A program made the translations under genes and the position numbers. From the NCBI RefSeq assembly GCF_002831645.1, contig NZ_CP025117.1, positions 1-64,000 on the forward strand: a DNA stretch of 64,000 nt. Direction: 5' to 3'. The notes under the pieces were generated by a model, which saw only the letters and a program-made list of their open reading frames with translations, searched no databases and was not told the DNA's origin. Numbering within the stretch: position 1 is the stretch's first letter; each line of letters starts with the position of its first letter. Positions 43,885-51,924 of this stretch are shown here, one piece after another. Origin of the DNA: Olleya sp. Bg11-27 (GTDB taxonomy: Bacteria; Bacteroidota; Bacteroidia; Flavobacteriales; Flavobacteriaceae).

Positions 43885-45239
43885 TATCCTATTTCTTTAA
43901 GCATTAAGTCCAATCCTTCTCTAATTATCTTTTGATGCGGTTGTTTAGATACACAAACAAATTCTGTCAAAGCAAAATCTTCTGGTGCAACTTCGTACAT
44001 ACCTAAAGCTTCCATTTCATCTAAATCTTTATACATACAAGATTTTAAAATTTGCATAGGAAAGATGTCTAATGGAAATACCTCTTCGTAATTACCAGTA
44101 ATAACAAAAGCGCGGTGCTCTCCGTTAGTATTAGTATTTAAATCGAACTTTTTGTTAGGTGTTAACCATGAAAAAGTTAAAGCTCTTGAAGTTGACACTT
44201 TGTTAAACACTGGCTTATTCCATCCAAAAAACTCGTAATCATCTCCTTCTGGAATTACAGTAATTGTGTTACTATAATAATCTAGATAGCCGTCTGGTTT
44301 AATTTGCTTTCCTGATAATACATTACCAGAAATGATACGATCATTACCATCCTTATCTACACCGTTATCATAAATCATAGTTGCGATTTCGCTTCCTAAT
44401 TTAGTTTTAAAATAACGTGGCTTTTTAACAGAAGATCCAACCAAAGCAACAGTGCGCTCTGCATTAAATTTTCCCGTTAATAATAGCTCACCAATAATAA
44501 CAAGATCTTGAGCGTTTATAGTCCAAACAACCTCGCCTTTATTTACTGGATCTATTTTATTAATCTGTGTTCCGACATTTCCTGATGGATGCGGACCAGA
44601 GACTTTATGTAACGTGATGTCTGATAATCCTGCTAAAGGAGAATTTCCTTTTTTAGCAACACTAACATGCACCTTACCATCTGTTAATTTACTTAAAGCA
44701 GTAACTGCAGCTTGCAACTGTGCTTCTTTACCTTGTAGCACATAATCCAAATCTGCGACTAAAGGTGCACTAGCATAAGCAGATATAAATATCGCTTTAG
44801 GTTTGTTGCTCGGGTTTGCAATAACATCGTACGGACGTTGTTTTACAAATGCCCAACATCCAGATTCTAGTAATCGTGCTTTAATGTCTTCCGCTTTCGC
44901 TGAATTTACATCTAGCGTACCAAAATCATGAAATGATTGTTCCTTGTCTGCTTGAATTTTTACTGAAAGAATTTTTCTTTTTTCACCTCGAGCTATCTCG
45001 ATAATCTCTCCAGAAACTGGGGATACAAACTTTACCGCTTCATTAGACTTGTCATAAAAGACAGGCTCTCCCGCTTTTACTCTTGCGCCTTCTTTTGCAG
45101 CTAATTTTGGTGTAACTTGGTGAAAATCCTCAGGTTTTATTGAATAAAAATTGCTAATAATAGCACTTTCGGTTGCCTTTTCGGCTTCCCCGACTAATTT
45201 AATATCCAGACCTTTTTTAATCTTAATGTCGTTTGACAT
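43884..45239 (-). CDS. nqrA: Nqr subunit A
   Basis: The protein has 451 residues, soluble on the cytoplasmic side. Marks: KLAAKEGARVKAGEPVFYDK near the N-terminus, SGPHPSGNVGTQINKI (ubiquinone-site region) and FPMQILKSCMYKDLDEMEALGMYEVAPEDFAL... at the end. It opens the operon. A variant of the dispersed word lies at 44889-44904 and encodes Ser-Ala-Lys-Ala-Glu. Confidence 0.96.
   Translation of the reverse strand: MSNDIKIKKGLDIKLVGEAEKATESAIISNFYSIKPEDFHQVTPKLAAKEGARVKAGEPVFYDKSNEAVKFVSPVSGEIIEIARGEKRKILSVKIQADKEQSFHDFGTLDVNSAKAEDIKARLLESGCWAFVKQRPYDVIANPSNKPKAIFISAYASAPLVADLDYVLQGKEAQLQAAVTALSKLTDGKVHVSVAKKGNSPLAGLSDITLHKVSGPHPSGNVGTQINKIDPVNKGEVVWTINAQDLVIIGELLLTGKFNAERTVALVGSSVKKPRYFKTKLGSEIATMIYDNGVDKDGNDRIISGNVLSGKQIKPDGYLDYYSNTITVIPEGDDYEFFGWNKPVFNKVSTSRALTFSWLTPNKKFDLNTNTNGEHRAFVITGNYEEVFPLDIFPMQILKSCMYKDLDEMEALGMYEVAPEDFALTEFVCVSKQPHQKIIREGLDLMLKEIG
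44889..44904. repeat. Dispersed word, variant in nqrA
   Basis: TTCCGCTTTCGCTGAA: matches the reverse form of the word (CGCTTTCGCGGAA) with one change. It is inside nqrA. Confidence 0.45.
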
Positions 45240-45301
45240 ATTATAAATCTATTTGTTAATAGTTATACTGATTGTGATTTTTATAGGCTTAAAAATCGGT
45301 G

Positions 45302-45309
45302 CAAAAATA
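45302..45309 (-). promoter_or_regulatory. -7 box of the nqr operon
   Basis: Minus-strand TATTTTTG, about 62 bases upstream of nqrA, giving a 55-60 base leader. The T9SS plug gene's promoter lies about 100 bases away, facing the other way. Confidence 0.5.
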
Positions 45310-45404
45310 CAAATTAATAACAAAACCTCTTTCAGTAGCACACCGTAGTTGTTCTATTTATAATTATTCTAAATAACAAAAAGAACTTAGGCATAGATTT
45401 TGTT

Positions 45405-45412
45405 TATATTTG
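45405..45412 (+). promoter_or_regulatory. -7 box for the T9SS plug gene
   Basis: TATATTTG, 20 bases before the ATG at 45433; it rules out an upstream non-ATG start at 45400. Confidence 0.5.
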
Positions 45413-45432
45413 TTATTAAAAATCGTCTACAA

Positions 45433-46683
45433 ATGCCTGTAAATATTAAATACTTTGCAATTAGCTTTCTAATTTTTTCAACTGGATTTTCTCAGGTCGA
45501 AGAGATTATACCTCCCGATTATATTAAAACCATTTATTTTAATGGTGGCACATCAGAAAGTCAATTACCAATCATCCCTTTAGGAGAGTCTTTAGTATTA
45601 GAATTTGATGCCTTAAATGGAGATGAAGAAGATTACTATTACGAAATAAAACATTATAATTTTGATTGGACGCCTTCCATTTTAGTAGAATCAGAATACC
45701 TTGATGGCTTTGACGAACAACGCATTAGAACTTATGAAAATTCTTTTAACACGCTACAAACTTTTTCACACTACAAACTATCTATCCCAAATCAATTTAC
45801 AAAAAGCATCAAATTAACTGGTAATTACATGATTACCATTTACGATGATTATGACGACATCATTTTTACTAGAAAATTTATGGTTTATCAGCAACAAGCC
45901 AATGTTGCTTTACAAATTAAACGTTCTAGAGATGTCTCTACTATTGCCGAAAAACAATCTGTAGATATTTCAATAACCTCTAGCCAAATCCAATTTGTTA
46001 ATCCTAAACAAACAATCAAAACGGTCGTTATACAAAACAACAATTTAAACACAGCGATAACGGATTTAGAACCACAATATATTTTGGGAAACGAATTAAC
46101 GTATCGCTACAATGACGCCTCAAGTTTTCCTGGTGGTAACGAGTTTTTTAATTTTGAAAACAAAGAAATACGTGCTGCCAATAATGGTGTTCAATACATA
46201 CGTTTAGATGATTTATACCAAACCTACTTATACACGAACATTTCTAGAGCGGACTTAAAATACACCTACAACCCAGATATTAACGGAAACTTTTTTATTA
46301 CCGCTTTAAATGCTGAAAAACCAGAAACTGAAGCGGATTATGCTTGGGTTCATTTTGCGTTGCAATATCCTAAATTAAACCCTGGACAAACACTGCATGT
46401 CTACGGAAACTTTAATAATTACGCTATTGAACCGCAAACAGAATTACATCGTGAAACAGATGACACTATTTATAGCGTCGCGATACGTTTAAAACAAGGG
46501 TTTTACAATTACAAATATGTCATTGTTGATCAAGAGGGACATATAGACGAAAACACTATTGGTGGCAGCTTTTGGCAAACAGAAAATGACTATAAAGTAT
46601 TAGTCTACTACAGAGAATTAGGCGCTAGATATGATAAAATCATTGGTTTAGGTGAAACAAACTCTGTTGGAATCACTAATTAA
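45433..46683 (+). CDS. Type IX secretion plug-type protein (DUF5103)
   Basis: The protein has 416 residues. It starts with a signal peptide (SFLIFSTGFSQ, cleavage about 21). Four beta-sandwich-like parts follow, with IIPPDYIKTIYFNG, PLGESLVLEFDALNGDEEDYYYEIKHYNFDW, FPGGNEFFNFENKEIRAANNG and VYGNFNNYAIEP. This is the pattern of the plug protein (DUF5103/T9SS_plug) that sits in the periplasmic mouth of the SprA translocon. It supports a functional type IX secretion system with gliding genes nearby. It stands alone, diverging from nqrA. Confidence 0.85.
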   Translation: MPVNIKYFAISFLIFSTGFSQVEEIIPPDYIKTIYFNGGTSESQLPIIPLGESLVLEFDALNGDEEDYYYEIKHYNFDWTPSILVESEYLDGFDEQRIRTYENSFNTLQTFSHYKLSIPNQFTKSIKLTGNYMITIYDDYDDIIFTRKFMVYQQQANVALQIKRSRDVSTIAEKQSVDISITSSQIQFVNPKQTIKTVVIQNNNLNTAITDLEPQYILGNELTYRYNDASSFPGGNEFFNFENKEIRAANNGVQYIRLDDLYQTYLYTNISRADLKYTYNPDINGNFFITALNAEKPETEADYAWVHFALQYPKLNPGQTLHVYGNFNNYAIEPQTELHRETDDTIYSVAIRLKQGFYNYKYVIVDQEGHIDENTIGGSFWQTENDYKVLVYYRELGARYDKIIGLGETNSVGITN

Positions 46684-46768
46684 CTGTTAAAAAACAAGTT
46701 ACATTTACAAATAGCGTCATAATAAAGGATATTTTGTTATTTTTACATTAAGCAAACTGCTTTAAACT

Positions 46769-47155
46769 ATGGTTCAACAAGTTACAAGAGGTATAAAAAT
46801 TTCGGTGGAAACCAATTTTGAAGGTACATTTTATAAAAACTATAAGATTAACTTTGCCTTTGGTTATCAAGTAACTATCGAAAATCAAAGTAAGGATTCG
46901 GTGCAACTTAATGCCAGACATTGGACCATCTACGATGCTTTAAACGATGAAGAAATCGTTGCCGGCGAAGGTGTTATTGGCCTAAAACCAGTATTACAAC
47001 CTGGCGAATCTCACACCTATTCTTCAGGCTGCCTACTCACCTCTCCCTTTGGCGCAATGAAAGGATATTACAGCATGGTTAACTTTACTACTACTAAAAA
47101 GTTTAATGTTGCTATTCCTAGTTTTAAATTAAGTGCTCCTTTTGCTCTTAACTAA
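46769..47155 (+). CDS. apaG: ApaG domain protein
   Basis: The protein has 128 residues, one fibronectin-like beta-sandwich. GVIGLKPVLQPGESHTYSSGCLLTSPFGAMKGYY and LNARHWTIYDA are the ApaG signatures. The family is linked to Co2+/Mg2+ resistance in enterobacteria; the molecular role is unsettled. It is cytoplasmic. There is no clear promoter box. Confidence 0.9.
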   Translation: MVQQVTRGIKISVETNFEGTFYKNYKINFAFGYQVTIENQSKDSVQLNARHWTIYDALNDEEIVAGEGVIGLKPVLQPGESHTYSSGCLLTSPFGAMKGYYSMVNFTTTKKFNVAIPSFKLSAPFALN

Positions 47156-47262
47156 CAGGACAGCTTCCCTCCCTTATTAATCCTTCTTGTTTTAACAAAA
47201 AGTAAATATTAAATTCTAATATTTTACAATTTTGCTAACACCTATAACCCAACAAAAAATCG

Positions 47263-47270
47263 TAACTTTG
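47263..47270 (+). promoter_or_regulatory. -7 box for the P5C dehydrogenase gene
   Basis: TAACTTTG, 37 bases before the ATG at 47308. Confidence 0.5.
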
Positions 47271-47307
47271 TGCTTTAAATTTTCAAACTAAAAACACAAC
47301 ACTTATC

Positions 47308-48936
47308 ATGGGAAAAGGATTTTTCAATGTACCAATTGCTGTTAACGAACCAGTAAGAGAATATGCTCCAGGCTGTCAATATCGTGAAGCAATAGCTAAG
47401 ACATACAAAACAATGTACAACAGCAACTTAGATGTGCCAATGTATATTAACGGAAAAGATGTAACAACTGGAAACACAAGAACAATGTCTCCTCCACATG
47501 ATCATAAACATGTTGTTGGTCAATATCATTTAGCTGAGAAGTCTCACGTTGATGAGGCTATTTATACTGCTCTAGAAGCAAGAAAAAGCTGGTCTCAAGT
47601 GCCTTGGCAAGATCGTGCTGCTATCTTTTTAAAAGCTGCCGAATTAATTGCAGGTCCTTACAGAGCTAAGATTAATGCTGCAACTATGATTGCACAATCT
47701 AAAACAATTCACCAAGCAGAAATTGATGCCTCATGTGAGTTAATAGACTTTTTACGTTTTAACGTACAGTTTATGACAGAAATGTATCATGAGCAACCAG
47801 AAAGCACAAGTGGTGCTTGGAATAAAATAGAATACAGACCATTAGAAGGTTTTGTATACGCTGTATCTCCTTTCAACTTTACCGCTATTGCTGGTAATTT
47901 ACCTGCTTGTATGGCAATGATGGGTAACGTTGTTGTATGGAAACCTAGTGATTCTCAAATATACTCTGCAAAAGTAATTATGGATGTATTTGAAGAAGCT
48001 GGTGTACCTGCAGGTGTTATCAATGTTGTATTTGGTGATCCAGTAATGATTACAGATACGGTATTAGCTAGTCCTGATTTTTCTGGTTTACACTTTACAG
48101 GTTCTACTTATGTCTTTAAAGAATTATGGAAACAAATTGGAAACAATATCCATAACTATAAAACTTATCCAAAAATTGTTGGAGAAACAGGTGGTAAGGA
48201 TTTTATCGTTGCACACAAAACTGCTAACCCAAAACAAGTAGCAACCGCTATTACAAGAGGTGCTTTTGAATTTCAAGGTCAAAAATGTAGTGCTGCTTCT
48301 CGTGCTTATGTTTCAAAAAGTATTTGGAATGAAGTAAAAGAGTATGTAATTGCAGATGTTAAGTCATTTAAAATGGGATCCCCAGAAGATATGGGGAACT
48401 TCATAACTGCTGTAATCCATGAAGGATCATTTGATAAATTAGCTAAATACATCGATCAAGCAAAAGCAGATAAAGGTGCTGAGATTATTGTTGGTGGTGG
48501 ACACGACAAAAGTAAAGGTTACTTTATAGAGCCTACAGTTATTGTTGCTGAAGACCCTAAATACACAACGATGTGTGATGAGTTATTTGGCCCTGTTATT
48601 ACTATTTATGTTTTTGATGATGACCACTATTCTGAAACATTAAAATTAGTAGACGAGACTAGTGATTATGCATTGACTGGTGCTATTTTAGCAAAAGACA
48701 GATATGCTGTTATCGAAGCAACTAAAGCTTTAGAAAACTGTGCTGGAAACTTCTACATTAACGATAAGCCAACAGGTGCTGTTGTAGGACAACAACCATT
48801 TGGAGGCGCAAGAGGTTCTGGAACAAATGACAAAGCAGGAAGCATCTTAAACTTACAACGTTGGGTGTCTCCAAGAATGATTAAAGAAACATTTGTAACT
48901 CCAGTAGATTACAGATATCCTTTCTTAGGGGAATAG
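47308..48936 (+). CDS. pruA: L-glutamate gamma-semialdehyde (P5C) dehydrogenase
   Basis: The enzyme has 542 residues and oxidises glutamate semialdehyde from proline (or ornithine) degradation to glutamate with NAD+. The catalytic Cys327 is in FQGQKCSAASR and the base Glu293 in VGETGGKDF; VSPFNFTAIAGN and GSTYVFKELW shape the NAD fold. Length and sequence match stand-alone bacterial/mitochondrial P5CDH rather than the fused PutA. No proline dehydrogenase gene is in the window. It is a single-gene unit. Confidence 0.95.
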   Translation: MGKGFFNVPIAVNEPVREYAPGCQYREAIAKTYKTMYNSNLDVPMYINGKDVTTGNTRTMSPPHDHKHVVGQYHLAEKSHVDEAIYTALEARKSWSQVPWQDRAAIFLKAAELIAGPYRAKINAATMIAQSKTIHQAEIDASCELIDFLRFNVQFMTEMYHEQPESTSGAWNKIEYRPLEGFVYAVSPFNFTAIAGNLPACMAMMGNVVVWKPSDSQIYSAKVIMDVFEEAGVPAGVINVVFGDPVMITDTVLASPDFSGLHFTGSTYVFKELWKQIGNNIHNYKTYPKIVGETGGKDFIVAHKTANPKQVATAITRGAFEFQGQKCSAASRAYVSKSIWNEVKEYVIADVKSFKMGSPEDMGNFITAVIHEGSFDKLAKYIDQAKADKGAEIIVGGGHDKSKGYFIEPTVIVAEDPKYTTMCDELFGPVITIYVFDDDHYSETLKLVDETSDYALTGAILAKDRYAVIEATKALENCAGNFYINDKPTGAVVGQQPFGGARGSGTNDKAGSILNLQRWVSPRMIKETFVTPVDYRYPFLGE

Positions 48937-48957
48937 TAAAACAACTATTTATATACT

Positions 48958-48990
48958 AAAAAACGCGAACCAATGGTTCGCGTTTTTTTT
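48958..48990. terminator. Bidirectional terminator
   Basis: AAAAAACGCGAACC and GGTTCGCGTTTTTT around AAT; between pruA and the convergent gldC. Confidence 0.93.
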
Positions 48991-49020
48991 GTTTCATTAT
49001 GATTCTAAAAAAGTGTTATT

Positions 49021-49353
49021 TTACTTTTTAAGTTCCAGTTTTTCAGCAAAATAGTCACAAAAATCTTTCATTGTTGCCGTCATTTTTTCGTCTTGAGTTG
49101 CTCTATTAAACGTATCACTCATAGCAACTAAGGTTTGATGAAAAAATATTTTCATCTCATCCACAGGCATATCCTTAGTCCATAAATCTATACGTAAAGA
49201 CTCTTGCGCTACATTATCCCAAACGGACAACATCATTGCTTTAGCTTCAGCGTTTTTGATCCCACCATCTTGAGCGGTCCAATTTATTTTTTCTGGGACT
49301 CTGTTTTCGTCCAATTCAACTTTAAGTGTTATTTCTGAGGTCATATTAGCCAT
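49021..49353 (-). CDS. gldC: Gliding motility protein GldC
   Basis: The protein has 110 residues, cytoplasmic. SEITLKVELDENRVPEKINWTAQDGG and SLRIDLWTKDMPVDEMKIFFHQTLVAMSDTFNRAT match GldC. It improves but is not essential for gliding in Flavobacterium johnsoniae. Its start overlaps the gldB stop by one base, so the two are translated together, in the same gldB-gldC order as in F. johnsoniae. Confidence 0.93.
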   Translation of the reverse strand: MANMTSEITLKVELDENRVPEKINWTAQDGGIKNAEAKAMMLSVWDNVAQESLRIDLWTKDMPVDEMKIFFHQTLVAMSDTFNRATQDEKMTATMKDFCDYFAEKLELKK

Positions 49354-50315
49354 TATTGTCTTGGTTTATATTTTGCTTTATTAAATATGGTTTGTGCTGG
49401 GGTATTCATTAAGTCTGCTAAAGTAGCATCATTATTTTCCATAAAAGCTGTTACAATTTGCCAGCCTACAAACTGCCCTACTTTACCTGGAGATTCGTTA
49501 TCAATTTCCGCTAAATAAAACTTAGAGAAAGGCGCATCGTTTATAAAACGATTTGGCAATTTAGAGTCCGTACTATACAAGACTTCTTTATCTATAAAAT
49601 ACTGCCACATTTGCTCTTGATTAGCTATAACCCAATCTAACTGTTCTGGCGTGTATCCAATTTTTTCAGCATCCGTTTTAAACGGTATAATCTTATCTTT
49701 TACATACAACAGCTTTCCAAAATAAATCATTTCTTCTAGCAAATTTTTACGTTTTGTATTCAAAACATATTTCTTTGCATAAGCATTTGCCAAATCCACA
49801 ACAATCTGTTCCGATCTCATGTTAGCAACAATATATGATTGAAGTCCTTCATAAAAAAAATGATCTTTTCCTAAATAAGTATCCAACTCCACAATAGCTA
49901 TTGTATCCGTTACTATAACCTTATTTCTATAATCAACATCTGAAGTTGTTGTAATTACACGAGGGGTTTTAAACGTTGGGAAATTATATTTTAATGCCTG
50001 AAACAACTGTTTTATTTCTTTAGTTTCCGTTTCAAGTACTGGGAATTTCTTTAAAGTTTCCTCATTTAATTGAAGCTGTAACGTGTCTTTCATTTTAGCA
50101 ACCCAAAACGCATCATCATATTGCCTTGGAAACATAAACGGAAAAGTGTTTTGTAGCTGTGGTAAATCGTCAGGCGTAGCTTCCGCGAAAGCGATATCAA
50201 AACGTTCTATATTAACGTTTATATCAATTTTTGAAATCTCGTCCATCATCTTGTTGTCATCTTTGCAAGAAAACAATAAGAAAAATACTGATATAATTAA
50301 AATGGATACTCTCAT
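49353..50315 (-). CDS. gldB: Gliding motility lipoprotein GldB
   Basis: The protein has 320 residues. A lipoprotein signal (LLFSC, Cys17) precedes the conserved MDEISKIDINVNIERFDIAFAEATPDDLPQL and the C-terminal NESPGKVGQFVGWQIV. GldB is essential for gliding and T9SS function in F. johnsoniae. The codons for Ile-Ala-Phe-Ala-Glu contain a copy of the dispersed word (50181-50196). It diverges from nadE. Confidence 0.93.
   Translation of the reverse strand: MRVSILIISVFFLLFSCKDDNKMMDEISKIDINVNIERFDIAFAEATPDDLPQLQNTFPFMFPRQYDDAFWVAKMKDTLQLQLNEETLKKFPVLETETKEIKQLFQALKYNFPTFKTPRVITTTSDVDYRNKVIVTDTIAIVELDTYLGKDHFFYEGLQSYIVANMRSEQIVVDLANAYAKKYVLNTKRKNLLEEMIYFGKLLYVKDKIIPFKTDAEKIGYTPEQLDWVIANQEQMWQYFIDKEVLYSTDSKLPNRFINDAPFSKFYLAEIDNESPGKVGQFVGWQIVTAFMENNDATLADLMNTPAQTIFNKAKYKPRQ
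50181..50196 (+). repeat. Dispersed 16-base word, copy 3
   Basis: TTCCGCGAAAGCGATA, identical to 18230 and 36307, on the strand opposite to gldB; it encodes Asp-Ile-Ala-Phe-Ala-Glu in gldB. Confidence 0.7.
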
Positions 50316-50371
50316 AAAACTTAAGCGCTCTTAATTTTTATTACTAAAGGGTTTACTTTATTTTTGTTAGG

Positions 50372-50379
50372 CAAAGGTA
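50372..50379 (-). promoter_or_regulatory. -7 box for gldBC
   Basis: Minus-strand TACCTTTG, 56 bases upstream of gldB and 28 bases upstream of nadE in the other direction. Confidence 0.45.
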
Positions 50380-50406
50380 CTATACTTTGCACTAAATTCT
50401 TTGATT

Positions 50407-51195
50407 ATGCAAACAGAAAAAGTTGTTAAACATATTGTAAATTGGTTAAAAGACTATGCTATTAACGCAAAAGTAAATGGTTTTGTTGTTGGAATTTCTG
50501 GCGGAATTGACAGTGCCGTAACCTCAACACTCTGTGCTGAAACTGGTTTAAAGGTGTTATGTGTCGAAATGCCAATACACCAACCTGCTAGCCATGTCTC
50601 TAGAGGCCAAGAACATATTGAACAACTTAAAAAACGGTTCACTAACGTTGATGGTATCATATCTGACCTAACGCCTGTTTTTGAAGAATTTAAAACTGAA
50701 GTCTCTTTAGATGGTAAACAAGCTATTGTTGATATGGCTTTAGCTAACACTCGCGCACGTTTACGTATGACTACTTTGTACTATCATGCTGGATTACTAG
50801 GTTTATTAGTCGCAGGAACAGGAAACAAGGTAGAAGATTTTGGTGTCGGTTTTTATACTAAATATGGAGATGGCGGTGTGGATTTAAGTCCAATTGCCGA
50901 TTTACTTAAAAGTGAAGTTTATACTATCGCGGGCTATTTAAAAGTTCCTGATTCTATAATTAAGGCAGCACCAAGCGATGGTTTATTTGGAGATGCAAGA
51001 AGTGATGAAGACCAGATTGGCGCCTCTTATCCTGAATTAGAATGGGCCATGAAAATGAAAGAGGATGGTAAAACAGAAGCTGATTTTTCTGGAAGAGAAA
51101 AGGAAGTTTTTAACATTTTTAAGCGCTACAACACCAGCAATTTACACAAAATGAACCCTATACCGGTTTGTGAAATTCCTAAAGATTTAATATAA
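50407..51195 (+). CDS. nadE: NAD+ synthase (ammonia-dependent)
   Basis: The enzyme has 262 residues from ATG 50407. It amidates deamido-NAD with ATP. The P-loop-like GISGGIDSAV, GTGNKVEDFGVGFYTKYGDGGVDLSPIADLLKSEVY and PSDGLFGD are typical. It lacks a glutaminase domain, so it uses ammonia. It diverges from gldB. Confidence 0.93.
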   Translation: MQTEKVVKHIVNWLKDYAINAKVNGFVVGISGGIDSAVTSTLCAETGLKVLCVEMPIHQPASHVSRGQEHIEQLKKRFTNVDGIISDLTPVFEEFKTEVSLDGKQAIVDMALANTRARLRMTTLYYHAGLLGLLVAGTGNKVEDFGVGFYTKYGDGGVDLSPIADLLKSEVYTIAGYLKVPDSIIKAAPSDGLFGDARSDEDQIGASYPELEWAMKMKEDGKTEADFSGREKEVFNIFKRYNTSNLHKMNPIPVCEIPKDLI

Positions 51196-51254
51196 AACAC
51201 CTAACTATTATAATTTTACATACCTTTACCATGCTATTATTATTTCTATAACTC

Positions 51255-51280
51255 GTGCTTTTTTAATATTAAAAAAGCAC
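51255..51280. promoter_or_regulatory. 26-base perfect palindrome before the regulator
   Basis: GTGCTTTTTTAAT followed by its exact complement. It ends 20 bases before the regulator ATG. It can be the nadE terminator hairpin or an operator for the regulator. Confidence 0.45.
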
Positions 51281-51300
51281 CCTAAAAAAATTAATTGACC

Positions 51301-51924
51301 ATGGTTAAACTAATGGTTGCAGACCAACACCCTATTGTCACAAAAGGGTTAGAATTGGTGTTTGCAAGTTCGCGTGACATTAAATTTATTGAAGCTGTTT
51401 CTGATGGCGAAGCAATTTTTGATGCCTTAAAACAGTACACTACAGACATTTTACTTTGCGAAATAGACTTACCAAAACTTAACGGTATAAGTGTATTAAG
51501 ACGTATTAAAAAGGAAAACCCTGAAGTAAAGGTTATTATTTACAGTGCACAACAAGAAGATGTCTATGCAGTAAGTGCTATAAAAGCAGGTGCTGATGGC
51601 TATGTCCAAAAATCTACTGATTTATTATCTTTAAAAGATGCTATCATGAAAGTACATTTGGGAGGCGTTTACTTAAGCCCAAGTCTTTCTAGAAAAATAG
51701 CTTCGGATAAAACTTCAGGAAAAGGTGGGTACTACAAAAAACTATCTACTAGAGAAGTGGAAGTCCTAAAATTACTATCTAGCGGTAAAAGAAATAAGGA
51801 AATTGCTGAAGAATTACAGATTAACGAAAAAACTGTAAGTACTTATAGAGCACGTTTAATGAAAAAATTAAATGTAACTAATCTAATAGATCTTGTCAAT
51901 CAAGCTAAAGGGTTAGAATTATAA
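51301..51924 (+). CDS. NarL/LuxR-type response regulator, atypical receiver
   Basis: The protein has 207 residues from ATG 51301. An N-terminal receiver (1-120) is followed by a LuxR helix-turn-helix (148-200, LSTREVEVLKLLSSGKRNKEIAEELQINEKTVSTYRARLMKKL). In the receiver the acceptor position is Glu54 (LLCEIDLPKLNG instead of the usual MDI-x-MP) and the acidic pair is Asp8-Gln9 (ADQHP instead of DDHP). Ser82 and Lys104 are kept. It therefore probably works without phosphorylation. It follows nadE; no kinase gene is adjacent. Its last codons overlap the dnaG stop region (convergent, 6 bases). Confidence 0.85.
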   Translation: MVKLMVADQHPIVTKGLELVFASSRDIKFIEAVSDGEAIFDALKQYTTDILLCEIDLPKLNGISVLRRIKKENPEVKVIIYSAQQEDVYAVSAIKAGADGYVQKSTDLLSLKDAIMKVHLGGVYLSPSLSRKIASDKTSGKGGYYKKLSTREVEVLKLLSSGKRNKEIAEELQINEKTVSTYRARLMKKLNVTNLIDLVNQAKGLEL

